From a virus, in IMG/VR virus record IMGVR_UViG_3300010334_000334, positions 1 to 21,148 of that record: a stretch of 21,148 bases of DNA, one strand, 5' to 3'. A program made the translations under genes and the position numbers. Of this stretch, positions 12,584 to 20,997 are shown one piece after another (within the stretch, counting starts at the first letter, position 1; every line of letters starts with the position of its first letter). Below the pieces are notes generated by a model, which was not told where the DNA came from, did no database searches, and saw only the letters and a program-made list of their open reading frames with translations.

Positions 12584-14187
12584 TAGAACGCATCCTCAAC
12601 AATATTGGCTTGCCAGTTCAATGCGGTCAGATTCCAAGTGTCTGTAGCATCGTTTGATTCAACTTTAACAGAAACTGTGCGAACATTGTTTTGCTGCGTT
12701 GTAACCCAAGGATTGTCGGTCACAATGTTTGTTTGTCCTGTTTGACCATAAACCGGAGCCTGAGCCGTAGAGTTTGCACCACCAACTGTAATGTTGATTG
12801 CACCAGTTCCAGAAATTTCCGGCAAAGCACGGTGAATATACACTTTTGCCGAATACGGAACAGGGCCTTTGTCCGTCTGTAAGTTGATGTTTGTACGTTC
12901 AAACAATGCAGGAATGGGCGCATTGTTGATAAACGAATTGCCGGTATTGGTTTGAATCAATTGCGAATTGGGTGTGCTGCCTTGAGCGTACACCACAGTA
13001 CGAGATGCAAATTGAAAATCAGAACCAACAAATCTTGGGGCTTCACAAGCATCCGTAGCATTTGCAATGTCTTTTGGAGCATTCCATACTTGCAAGTCAT
13101 AACGCCAAGACAACATTTTGTTGCACCAGCCGGTAGAGTTCAAGTCGGGATAGTAGACCTCAATCTGATTTTTCTGCGTATTGTTGACAACAAAAATGCG
13201 GTCAGAATACGTTTGGCTCAAGTTGGCAAAGAAGTAATCACGAACTTTTTGATTGCCCAAAGGATTAAAACTAGAACCATCAAACACCCAAATGTCTCGG
13301 CTATCTACGCCGTAGACGTATTGGTCGGTATTTGTCCAGCAGTTGTTGTTAATCAATCCTCGACCTTGATTAAACAAACGAACGCCAAAAACAGGAGCGG
13401 TACTGTTTGTGTAAGCAATAGGAGAAAAAATTACTGTATCCCAATAGGAGCAAACATAGAAGTTAGCACCTAAGAAGAAGCCGTCAACAATAGGCCCACG
13501 GACAGGAATTTCCTTTTCATTGGCAATGTTGGTCAAGGTAGGAACCCAAGTGCCAGGAATGCCCGTATTTGCGAAAGCTTGTGACCAACGGACGGTAGTT
13601 GGATAGTTAACAGTAATGCCTGTTGACAGGTCTTCTGTAAGGTTTCCAGCAATCAAAATATTGCCGACATTTGGAGAGCAATAGTTTCTTACAAATGCTG
13701 CACGAGTAGCATTAGAGCCAGGGGTGTAATTCCATTGTGCATCAGGAGTCAAAGCAATTTCAGTTGCAGTTGACAAAAAGTACATTGGGTTACGCAATGT
13801 GTCGTTGATGAAAAAGACATTGCCAACCCAAGAGGTGGTGATATTGATGTTGTCGGAATAACCGGACAAAGATACGTTTGGATTTGCTCCAACGCCAGGG
13901 GTAATGTTAGTAATGCCAGAAGCAGTTACCGAATACCATTTACCTTCTCGTGTAGCAACAATGTAAGTCCAAGTGGATGACCCACGGAAACCGCCATCCA
14001 TAAACACGACATTGCCAGGAATGGCAGAAAGAATGGCTTGTTCGCCACCAATCTTTTTGATACCGCGAACATCGGCTTCTATGTTTTTTCCGCTGTTGTA
14101 TTCGTTTGGCCCAAGTGCGTTAGAAGGCACATCGGGCGTAAACGACATATTTACAAAGGGAGTCCTTATTTTTGCGTAATCAGACAT
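12583..14187 (-). CDS. tail nozzle-like propeller protein
   Basis: A 534-residue protein with no membrane segment. Repeated short beta motifs (WTYIVATREGKWYSVTASG, GNVFFINDTLRNPMYFLS, NFYVCSYWDTVIFSPIAY, YVYGVDSRDIWVFDGSSF) suggest beta-propeller blades. The start MSDYAKIRTPFVNMSFTPDV followed by EYNSGKNIEADVRGIKKIGG is the kind of N-terminus found in phage tail hub/stabilisation proteins of the P22 gp10 / T7 gp12 type, which close the short tail and hold fibres. The C-terminal part (about 420-534) is another beta domain. I assign nozzle by pattern and by its place after the adaptor; no search was possible. A fibre attachment or baseplate-like protein is the alternative. Confidence 0.68.
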   Translation of the reverse strand: MSDYAKIRTPFVNMSFTPDVPSNALGPNEYNSGKNIEADVRGIKKIGGEQAILSAIPGNVVFMDGGFRGSSTWTYIVATREGKWYSVTASGITNITPGVGANPNVSLSGYSDNINITTSWVGNVFFINDTLRNPMYFLSTATEIALTPDAQWNYTPGSNATRAAFVRNYCSPNVGNILIAGNLTEDLSTGITVNYPTTVRWSQAFANTGIPGTWVPTLTNIANEKEIPVRGPIVDGFFLGANFYVCSYWDTVIFSPIAYTNSTAPVFGVRLFNQGRGLINNNCWTNTDQYVYGVDSRDIWVFDGSSFNPLGNQKVRDYFFANLSQTYSDRIFVVNNTQKNQIEVYYPDLNSTGWCNKMLSWRYDLQVWNAPKDIANATDACEAPRFVGSDFQFASRTVVYAQGSTPNSQLIQTNTGNSFINNAPIPALFERTNINLQTDKGPVPYSAKVYIHRALPEISGTGAINITVGGANSTAQAPVYGQTGQTNIVTDNPWVTTQQNNVRTVSVKVESNDATDTWNLTALNWQANIVEDAF

Positions 14188-14195
14188 AAGTTCTC

Positions 14196-16994
14196 TTAAA
14201 AGAAAATAAGGAATCTACCTTGGTTGCCAGTTACAGGAGGCCCAGAAGAAACAATGTTCCAGTTTCCAGAATTGTTACTTACGCTTGTTGAATAATAAGC
14301 ATTCCAAGTTCCATTAGTTGCATTGGAATCTTTAATAATAAGATAGTTTGAATTTTTTGTTGTTGAATCAGTTCCAGCAAGAGTAAATTGAGTTCCTGAA
14401 ATTGAACTGTTAAGAGTTATCAAATTTCCTGCTGCTCCGTTTACATTCCAAGAAGTTACAGTTGTTGTTGTGCTTGCAGGAAAAATTATGGTGCAATTGT
14501 TAACTATACTTTCTAACTTTGCAAAAGTGTTTGCACCAGTAATTGTTAGAGTTCCAGTACCAGCTTGTTGTAAAGTGCAGCTATATGTTGCACCACCACC
14601 ACTAAAAGTTTTTGCAGATGAACTTGTTAATTTAATTGTCCCAGAACCAGTTGTTGTAAAAGAAGTTCCGTTAAAGTTTTGAAATGCAACTATACCAGAA
14701 CCATTGCAAACAATAGTGCCGCCACCAAAAGAAATATTATTGGAAGCAATATTTCCAACTGAAAAACTTAAATTTGTTAAAGTTTTTCCATTAAGATTTA
14801 GTGTTCCTTGATCTATTTCAAAAACAGAAACATTAAGATTGTCTTGAAGTATTAGTGTTGGATATGGATAACCAGTTCCTGTACCTGTGACCAATAATGT
14901 TGCCAATAAACTTACACCATTTGATGTAATGTTTTGAGATGCGGAAATGTTAGAAAATTGAAGTGTTCCTGAGTTTGATACAGTTGTCATTCCAGATGAC
15001 AAAACTAAATTTCCCAAAATAGAATTTGCAATACTTGACCCACCAATAGTACAAGCTCCCGTGTATCCTGTAAATGTTAGGTTATTAAAAAAACTTCCAT
15101 CATTTATTGTTAATGGGTATGTTCCACCAACAAATTCAAAATTAGAAACAGTATTAGAAAAAGCGTTTATGCTTGTTGCAACAGAACCTGAATAAGTTAC
15201 TGATATTAAATTATTACCAGTAATTGTTCCTGCAAATAAACTGTTATCAAAAATTAACCCAGAACCATTAAGAATTACTTTTCCTGTTGTTCCAAAAGCA
15301 AGCGTTCCGTTTCCAATAAAAATTGCTTCATTTGTTGCGGTAACATTAAAATTATTAAAATTAAAAGTACTATTTCCAATTGATACATTTTGAGCAATTA
15401 AATTACTAGCTAAAGTAATTGTTCCAGTAACGGATGTTTGAGATACAGTCCCACTAAAAGCAACGCCATTTCCATTTATTGTTTGAGTTCCTATTCCATT
15501 AAATTGCCAAGATAATGCGCTGCTAGAAAAAGTTAGGCCAGTTCCATTAGTCCAACTTCCTATAAAAAATTGGTTAGATAAAAGTCCTATGGTTGCGGCT
15601 GATGTTCTTGCTGAAGCATCAAAAGTACCAAAATCCCAAAATCCATCAAAATTGAGCGTTCCAATAGAACCATTATTATCAAGAACAATTGTGTCTTGAG
15701 CCAATGGGAAATTGTTTGCAGCAGGAGTTCCACCAGAGCTTGTTGCCCATCCAGTAGCAGAAATAGATTGTGTTCCTGCTAAATTCCAATATACGGATTT
15801 TGCAGTTGGAAAAGTAATCCCTGAATTTCCACCTACATTGCCAAGCCGAGTTCCAGACCAGGTTGCTGCACCAGCACCAGTAACTTTATAAAAATCTACA
15901 TCAGTCAAAGATACAGATGCTGCTGTAAATGTACTTCCATTACCATTTATTTTTAAGCGATATGTTGCATTTGTTCCAGCGGTTACTGTAAATGTTCCTG
16001 TAACTGTTGGATTATTTGTAAGATTTAATACACCTCTTCCAGTAGAAGAACGAGCTGCAACAGTTAAATTTCCAATTGAACCACTGGCAGCAGATAAATT
16101 TGCAGAAACCAATGAACTGTTCGAAATAATTAAATTAGATATTGTTTTTCCACCAATATCAATGGAAGGTGAACTATTGCTTACACTTATTTGAGACGTT
16201 CCGCTATTTAATGTAAAACTTGTTCCACCAAAGTTAAATGGAGTTATACCAGTTAAATTTACAGCAGAAGCATTTAATGTTAATGTTCTAGTTAATGATC
16301 CAACAGATGTTATTGAATCTGCCGTAATTCCATAATTTGATGCGCTAGTTGTAAGCGTACCTTGATTTAAAGTAAGGGCACTTGTAAGGCTTAAAGCATC
16401 ACCAAGAGTAACAGTAATTGCTGAACCGCTAATAGTTAGATTGGGAAGAGTTTTACCTGCCGATGTAACTGTGCTAGTTCCAACAATAGTCCATGTTCCA
16501 GTTTGACTCATTGTCATTCCAGAACCAAGAGTAAGACCACCTGTTGATGTTTGTACAGTTGTGTTTCCTGTAAATGTTCCTGTAAAACCAGTAAAGTTAA
16601 GACCGGATGTGCTTACTGCTACGTTGGTAGTAATAACGGCTGGAATAGTTCCTGTGCTTGCATTTGCTGTTATGAATGCAACATCTGATGTTGTTGGTGC
16701 TGCAACACTAACTGTTGCGGCTGTTCCTGTTAAATTTGTTCCACTAATACTTGAATTAGTAGTTAATATAAATGTTCCAGGGCCAGTATTTCCAGCGGAT
16801 ACTGTACCAAGATTAACAAGAGTTCCTCCATTGTCTACCCAAAGAGTATTTCCTGTTGCTATTGTTCCACTATTTATTGTTGCTGAATTGCTTCCACTAA
16901 ATAATGAAACATTAACAGAAACAGGAGCAGCACTTGACCAATGTGTTGTTGAATTCCAATTTCCAGTTCCACCAGCCCAATATTTATTTGCCAT
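14196..16994 (-). CDS. giant beta-solenoid adhesin / tail fibre (932 aa)
   Basis: A 932-residue protein made of repetitive Thr/Ser/Asn/Gly-rich strands (GTLNLNGKTLTNLSFSVGN, GTLTITGANTFAKLES), typical of right-handed beta-helix or autotransporter-like adhesins. It begins with a MANKYWAGGTGNWNSTTHWS cap motif. A related cap-like element (VYWNLAGTQSISATGWATSS) recurs near residue 402 and is followed by an LDNNG...LNFDG strand start, suggesting a duplicated large domain. It has almost no Lys/Arg and little Cys. It is probably a tail-associated adhesin that recognises surface polysaccharide; no catalytic residues for a depolymerase can be picked out. The DNA is more A+T-rich than neighbouring genes (for example 19 G+C of 60 at 15301-15360 against 27 of 60 at 13501-13560). 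Shine-Dalgarno AAGGGT. Confidence 0.78.
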   Translation of the reverse strand: MANKYWAGGTGNWNSTTHWSSAAPVSVNVSLFSGSNSATINSGTIATGNTLWVDNGGTLVNLGTVSAGNTGPGTFILTTNSSISGTNLTGTAATVSVAAPTTSDVAFITANASTGTIPAVITTNVAVSTSGLNFTGFTGTFTGNTTVQTSTGGLTLGSGMTMSQTGTWTIVGTSTVTSAGKTLPNLTISGSAITVTLGDALSLTSALTLNQGTLTTSASNYGITADSITSVGSLTRTLTLNASAVNLTGITPFNFGGTSFTLNSGTSQISVSNSSPSIDIGGKTISNLIISNSSLVSANLSAASGSIGNLTVAARSSTGRGVLNLTNNPTVTGTFTVTAGTNATYRLKINGNGSTFTAASVSLTDVDFYKVTGAGAATWSGTRLGNVGGNSGITFPTAKSVYWNLAGTQSISATGWATSSGGTPAANNFPLAQDTIVLDNNGSIGTLNFDGFWDFGTFDASARTSAATIGLLSNQFFIGSWTNGTGLTFSSSALSWQFNGIGTQTINGNGVAFSGTVSQTSVTGTITLASNLIAQNVSIGNSTFNFNNFNVTATNEAIFIGNGTLAFGTTGKVILNGSGLIFDNSLFAGTITGNNLISVTYSGSVATSINAFSNTVSNFEFVGGTYPLTINDGSFFNNLTFTGYTGACTIGGSSIANSILGNLVLSSGMTTVSNSGTLQFSNISASQNITSNGVSLLATLLVTGTGTGYPYPTLILQDNLNVSVFEIDQGTLNLNGKTLTNLSFSVGNIASNNISFGGGTIVCNGSGIVAFQNFNGTSFTTTGSGTIKLTSSSAKTFSGGGATYSCTLQQAGTGTLTITGANTFAKLESIVNNCTIIFPASTTTTVTSWNVNGAAGNLITLNSSISGTQFTLAGTDSTTKNSNYLIIKDSNATNGTWNAYYSTSVSNNSGNWNIVSSGPPVTGNQGRFLIFF

Positions 16995-17003
16995 TTTTTA
17001 CCC

Positions 17004-19439
17004 TTATGCAGTAGCAACGCAACGCCATTTAGATGTAGCTACGTTCCAAATAAAACCTACATCAAGACGAACACTTGAAGTAACAGATGTTGGCAAAGTT
17101 ACCGTGCCAGATGATTCAAAATTTGTTGCTGAAAATGCAATTGCAGTATTTGTGCTTGTAATAGAAACAATCAGTTTTTGACCATTGACAGGAGTTCCTG
17201 TTGTCGCAATAGAAGTAATTGCATTAGTTTGACCAGTAATGACAACCATGTCATAACTGTCTGTATTTATTGAATAAGTTGCAGTATTTGCGGTTGTTGC
17301 ATTTACCCTTGGTTGCAACCATTTGTTGGTCAATGTCTGCGTATCACTTGTACCAACTACTGTTCCAGTTGGTGCAGTAACAGTTGTCATTGCTCCAGTT
17401 CCATTGCCAACAACTAAGCCGGTCAATGATGTTGCGCCTGTGCCTCCATTAGCAACACCAAGCGTTCCACTTAATGTAATTGTTCCTGAGCCAGTAATAG
17501 GGCCACCGGAAGTGGTCAAACCTGTCGTGCCACCAGATACGCCGACAGATGTTACTGTTCCTGTGCCACTAATCGTAGACCATGTTGGCGCTCCAGCACC
17601 ATTGCTAGTCAGAACTTGTCCAGAAGTTCCAGCTACACTAAATGCGTATGCTGTACCATTTCCATAAGCAATACCACCGGCAGTAGGGCTGGCAGTACCA
17701 TTAGTTCCACCATTGGCTATAGCAAGAGTTCCACCTAGTGTAATTGCTCCAGTTGATGCTGTTGCTGGAGTTAAACCAGTTGTCCCACCAGCAAAACTCA
17801 AAACGCCACTATTTGTAATGGTTAAAGCTGAAGAGCCGTTGTAACTACTTCCGCTGCTTCCGCTTAAACCTGTACCAATAGTTAAAGCATTTGTTGTATT
17901 AGCAGTAACAGTAGTTGAGCCTCCAAGATTTACTGAATTTCCATTGATTGTTACGCTGCTATTCGTAAGTTGTGCATTGGAAATTCCTCCTAGAGTTCCA
18001 CCCAATGTCAAATTGCCAGAACTGGTAACAGTACCAGATAAAGTAATTCCATTGACTGAACCTGTTCCACCTACGGAGGTAACTGTTCCACCTCCACCGC
18101 CACTAGCAGTAGAGTTAATAGTTTGATTGGGCCAAGTTCCCGTAATGGTGACGTTTGTACCTGCTACCAATGAAGGAGTTGATGTACCGGTTCCTCCATT
18201 AGCAACTGGTAATGCCGTACTAGAATAAGTAATTGCCAATGTTCCGCTAGTTGTAATTGGGCTACCAGAAACTGATAAGAAAGAAGGAACTGTAGCCGCA
18301 ACAGAGGTAACAGTTCCACCAGAATTTGTACTGTTAATTGTTTGGTTAGGCCAAGTACCAGTAATGCTTACATTGCTTCCAGCAACCAAAGAAGGAGTTG
18401 ATGTTCCTGTGCCGCCATAAAGAACAGGAATTGCGTTTCCATTCCATGTTGCGCCTGTAATTGTTCCAGGATAATTAAATGTATTAGTTGACCAAGATAC
18501 ATTAGAAGGCGGAGCATCATGCCTATCCCAAGAACCAGCAGCAATTGAGTTATCAAGCAAATATATAGAAACATAACCACCGCTTGGAACCGAAACAACT
18601 AATGTGTTTGAGTTGTTATTAACAGTAATTGCACCGCTAGATTGGTTATTATCAAAATAAAATACGTTTCCAGCTTGTAGCGTTGTGGCATTAGGCAATT
18701 TGATGACTTGCCCGCCAGAGCCAGTAATTGTATATCTGCGATTAGATGATGCTGTTAATGTAATTGCTGTGCCTGATGCAGCTACAGATGTAAAGCCTTC
18801 ATTTAAAGCATTTATTGTGATATTTTGATTAGCATCACGCAAAACAATTGAATTTGCACCTGTTGTACCGTAAGAAGTTCCCCATGCGACCCCTGTGGAC
18901 AACGGAATACCAGAAGGGGGATAAACCATTCCACCACCACCACCGCCTCCGGTTGCGGTAATTGTCTGATTAGGCCAATCTCCCGTAATACTTACGTTTG
19001 AACCACCAATAAGAGATGGTGTAGATGTTCCGGTTCCTCCATTTGCTATGGGAAGAGGCGTTGAAGAATAACTAAGAGCCAATGTACCTGCGCTAGTAAT
19101 AGGACTATTTGTTACGGATAAAAATGATGGTGCAGACAATCCTACTGAAGTAACACTTCCAGAAGACCCAGAAGAAGAAGAAACCAATCCTGGCGTAGAC
19201 CAAGTAAGGCTTGATGTGCTTTTAGAATTAACTAAAGCAATCGTCAACCAAACTTTGTTTACAGGATTAACAGGAGGGCTATTTAACCATCCAGTTGGAG
19301 GAGTTCCAACATTTGTTACAAAATTCCAAGACCCATCAGTAGGAGTTGCTGGTTGAGTTGCAGAATCTTGGAATACAGTCCATTCAAAGTAAGTACCACC
19401 AAATGTTGTACTATTTCCGTATAAACCAGAGGTAGCCAT
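17004..19439 (-). CDS. modular tail fibre with NGGTG repeats (811 aa)
   Basis: An 811-residue fibre. It contains repeated modules of the form TVTSV...PSFLSV..SPIT..GTLA..YSST.LPIANGGTGTSTPSL, then GSNVSITG.WPNQTI, at about residues 88-160, 346-366 (second part only) and 375-440. The rest has more GGTG-type triple-beta-helix elements (IANGGTNGTASP, VANGGTGATSL). Around residues 205-310 is an inserted domain (RRYTITGSGGQVIKLPNATT). A compact C-terminal head covers the last ~130 residues (TQTLTNKWLQPRVN, then GQTNAITSIATTGTPVNGQK), a common fibre tip. The modules imply a long trimeric shaft. AAGGA precedes the start. It lies directly after the adaptor gene. Confidence 0.82.
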   Translation of the reverse strand: MATSGLYGNSTTFGGTYFEWTVFQDSATQPATPTDGSWNFVTNVGTPPTGWLNSPPVNPVNKVWLTIALVNSKSTSSLTWSTPGLVSSSSGSSGSVTSVGLSAPSFLSVTNSPITSAGTLALSYSSTPLPIANGGTGTSTPSLIGGSNVSITGDWPNQTITATGGGGGGGMVYPPSGIPLSTGVAWGTSYGTTGANSIVLRDANQNITINALNEGFTSVAASGTAITLTASSNRRYTITGSGGQVIKLPNATTLQAGNVFYFDNNQSSGAITVNNNSNTLVVSVPSGGYVSIYLLDNSIAAGSWDRHDAPPSNVSWSTNTFNYPGTITGATWNGNAIPVLYGGTGTSTPSLVAGSNVSITGTWPNQTINSTNSGGTVTSVAATVPSFLSVSGSPITTSGTLAITYSSTALPVANGGTGTSTPSLVAGTNVTITGTWPNQTINSTASGGGGGTVTSVGGTGSVNGITLSGTVTSSGNLTLGGTLGGISNAQLTNSSVTINGNSVNLGGSTTVTANTTNALTIGTGLSGSSGSSYNGSSALTITNSGVLSFAGGTTGLTPATASTGAITLGGTLAIANGGTNGTASPTAGGIAYGNGTAYAFSVAGTSGQVLTSNGAGAPTWSTISGTGTVTSVGVSGGTTGLTTSGGPITGSGTITLSGTLGVANGGTGATSLTGLVVGNGTGAMTTVTAPTGTVVGTSDTQTLTNKWLQPRVNATTANTATYSINTDSYDMVVITGQTNAITSIATTGTPVNGQKLIVSITSTNTAIAFSATNFESSGTVTLPTSVTSSVRLDVGFIWNVATSKWRCVATA
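18121..18240 (-). repeat. fibre module repeat, copy C
   Basis: Encodes ALPVANGGTGTSTPSLVAG followed by TNVTITGTWPNQTINST in the 811-residue fibre. It matches copies at 18341-18420 and 18961-19080, with differences mostly at third codon positions. Confidence 0.7.
18341..18420 (-). repeat. fibre module repeat, copy B
   Basis: Encodes YGGTGTSTPSLVAGSNVSIT followed by GTWPNQTINST. It is a shortened copy of the fibre module: the preceding ANGG part is replaced by VLYGG and the upstream strand is different. Confidence 0.65.
18961..19080 (-). repeat. fibre module repeat, copy A
   Basis: Encodes PLPIANGGTGTSTPSLIGG followed by SNVSITGDWPNQTITAT, the first copy in the protein. It ends in a run of Gly codons (about 18932-18954) that works as a flexible joint. 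Confidence 0.7.
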
Positions 19440-19448
19440 ATTGAATCC

Positions 19449-20432
19449 TTACTTGAACGAGTAGCGATAGGAGCGAGGTTGGTATTCGGAGGTCAGATGT
19501 TGATCTCCACCACGCCATTTTCCTTTGTAATTTTGATCTTCAATTAGACCATAAGCAGCATCAAAACGTACATCCCATTTACCTGATTCATCGGTGTTTT
19601 TGTTCTTATCGTAATAAGCAGACAAAGTGCCGTACAAATAGCCTTCAGGGAAAGAACTAAGCACAGCATTGGATTGCACCAATGGGTTCAAAGAATCTGT
19701 AGTTTGGCTAAACAAGAATGGGAAGGTCTTGTTGTAATAAGCTTTGATTGTTACGTTTTCACCAGGATTGGGCGTAAACACATAGTTTGGGCCAACTTCC
19801 GAGAAAGATGCACGAATAACCCGTGGCACACCAAAAGGACGGATGTACAGTTGGTCAATCATCCTACGGCGAATGATTTCTCGATCACCAACACGATCAT
19901 AAATAATCCAAGGGCCTACATTGGTAGCGCCAGAAGGTTGGTTTTGAGGTTGCGTATCTTGAAAAAACAAAATAGGCGAGTTCATATCCGCAGGGATAGG
20001 AGCCATGCCTTGAGCATCTGTAGTCAAGATAGTAGGCGTTGTGGTCGTGTAGGGGTCAGAACGCAATGCTGGCAGTTCAATAGTACGCATTTTTAGTTCG
20101 CACATTTGAATACACGCCATGATTTCTAATGAAGACTGTGTTGGCAGCTTCAGAATGGTCGCAGGAGTCGTTAAACCCGTCCATACGCCGTCTGGATCGT
20201 TAACCGTGATGGTTGTACTGGAAACAGCGATAACCGCAGCATACGGCCCTTGAACGCTTGGCCCGATAAAGTCGCCAACAAGAACTGTTCCTACGGCAGA
20301 TGCCGAGGTGGTGATAACGCCAGTTGTCGTGTTGATTGCGGTTGCGGTGATGGTCAGCGCAGAAGGTATAGCACCTACCCATTGAGCGATACGGCTAACT
20401 AGAGAATTAGCTGATTGAATGAATAGTGCCAT
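19449..20432 (-). CDS. head-tail adaptor-like protein (P22 gp4 / T7 gp11 type)
   Basis: A 327-residue protein. The N-terminus has a helical start and a beta insert (TGVITTSASAVGTVLVGDFI, SSTTITVNDPDGVWTGL). The C-terminal two-thirds has the adaptor-family order: helix ending LPALRSDPY, the MAPIPADMNSPILFF turn, then ENVTIKAYYNKTFPFLFSQ, a SFPEGYLYGTLSAYYDKNKN helix, and WDVRFDAAYGLIEDQNYKGK. This IxIxYY...P...LYGAL..A..Y..D pattern is what I know from podoviral adaptor (tail tubular A-like) proteins joining portal and nozzle. Position two genes after the probable capsid gene agrees. Shine-Dalgarno AAGG is present. Which branch of adaptors it belongs to cannot be told. Confidence 0.7.
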   Translation of the reverse strand: MALFIQSANSLVSRIAQWVGAIPSALTITATAINTTTGVITTSASAVGTVLVGDFIGPSVQGPYAAVIAVSSTTITVNDPDGVWTGLTTPATILKLPTQSSLEIMACIQMCELKMRTIELPALRSDPYTTTTPTILTTDAQGMAPIPADMNSPILFFQDTQPQNQPSGATNVGPWIIYDRVGDREIIRRRMIDQLYIRPFGVPRVIRASFSEVGPNYVFTPNPGENVTIKAYYNKTFPFLFSQTTDSLNPLVQSNAVLSSFPEGYLYGTLSAYYDKNKNTDESGKWDVRFDAAYGLIEDQNYKGKWRGGDQHLTSEYQPRSYRYSFK

Positions 20433-20441
20433 TTGTTAACC

Positions 20442-20948
20442 TTATCGTGTAGGTATTGCAGGATTATATGGAATAGGAATTTTTCCGCTTGGGTGGCATA
20501 CAAAGTCGCTGTAATATTCATTGACAATGGCGTAAAAAAGGATTTTGTCCTTTTTGTCCATTTTAATCAATTCCCAGGGTCGATTGCCAAACCATTTGGA
20601 AGAGATTTCATGTGCAAAGCACTTGGGCAATTGCATCATGTGTGCAGTACCAGCAAAGAATGGGTTGTCAGTACCATGAATTTTGTGGAATTCTCGGCGT
20701 TCTTTGCAAAACTGTCGAACTTCTTCTACATTTTTCTGCTCATACTGAACATAACGTTCACCATCAACAGCACCAACTTTGTAGTTAATGTTTTCTGTGC
20801 TAAATGATTGCGACCAGTTTTTAGACTTAACTTCATTGAAGAGTTTGTCGTTCTTTCGCAGAACACCCTCAACACCTGCCTCCAAGATTCCCTCGGAGTA
20901 GTATTTTTCATTAACTTTTACTTCTTCATCTTCCATTTTCATCTCCAT
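20442..20948 (-). CDS. hypothetical protein between capsid and adaptor genes
   Basis: Up to 168 residues from the ATG at 20948; ATGs at 20942 and 20936 are equally good, with GGAAAG or GGAG upstream. A TTG at 20957 is also in frame but lies inside a hairpin stem, so it is unlikely. The N-terminus is acidic (MEMKMEDEEVKVNEKYYSEG) and the rest is mixed alpha/beta with conserved-looking aromatic and His/Cys residues (KIHGTDNPFFAGTAHMMQLP, FAHEISSKWFGNRPWELIKM, VNEYYSDFVCHPSGKIPIPY). I recognise no family. A small virion, decoration or head-completion protein is plausible from position only. Confidence 0.7.
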   Translation of the reverse strand: MEMKMEDEEVKVNEKYYSEGILEAGVEGVLRKNDKLFNEVKSKNWSQSFSTENINYKVGAVDGERYVQYEQKNVEEVRQFCKERREFHKIHGTDNPFFAGTAHMMQLPKCFAHEISSKWFGNRPWELIKMDKKDKILFYAIVNEYYSDFVCHPSGKIPIPYNPAIPTR

Positions 20949-20956
20949 GCTTTCCA

Positions 20957-20980
20957 AAGAAGGCTGTTGCCAACCTTCTT
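20957..20980 (-). promoter_or_regulatory. GNRA-capped hairpin after the probable capsid gene
   Basis: In the leftward transcript AAGAAGGTTG and CAGCCTTCTT form a 10-bp stem (one U-G pair) closed by a GCAA tetraloop. On the other strand the wobble position would be a C-A mismatch, so the structure is specific to the coding transcript. Only UUU follows, so it is a poor terminator. It may be a leaky terminator, an mRNA stabiliser or a processing site between capsid and downstream genes. Confidence 0.6.
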
Positions 20981-20997
20981 CAGAAACCCTTAGAGGA

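Noticed and set aside
12952-13473. 173-residue rightward ORF
   Set aside because: It is antisense to the nozzle-like gene and shows no protein-like motifs or start signal.
16561-17181. 206-residue rightward ORF across the junction of two fibre genes
   Set aside because: It is antisense to two well-supported leftward genes, has a Val/Pro-rich composition typical of reversed Thr/Asn/Gly-rich coding DNA, and has no ribosome site or packing with other genes.
10211-19439. Diversity-generating retroelement acting on a fibre gene
   Set aside because: There is no reverse transcriptase and no template/variable repeat pair in the window; the repeats inside the fibre genes are ordinary structural modules.
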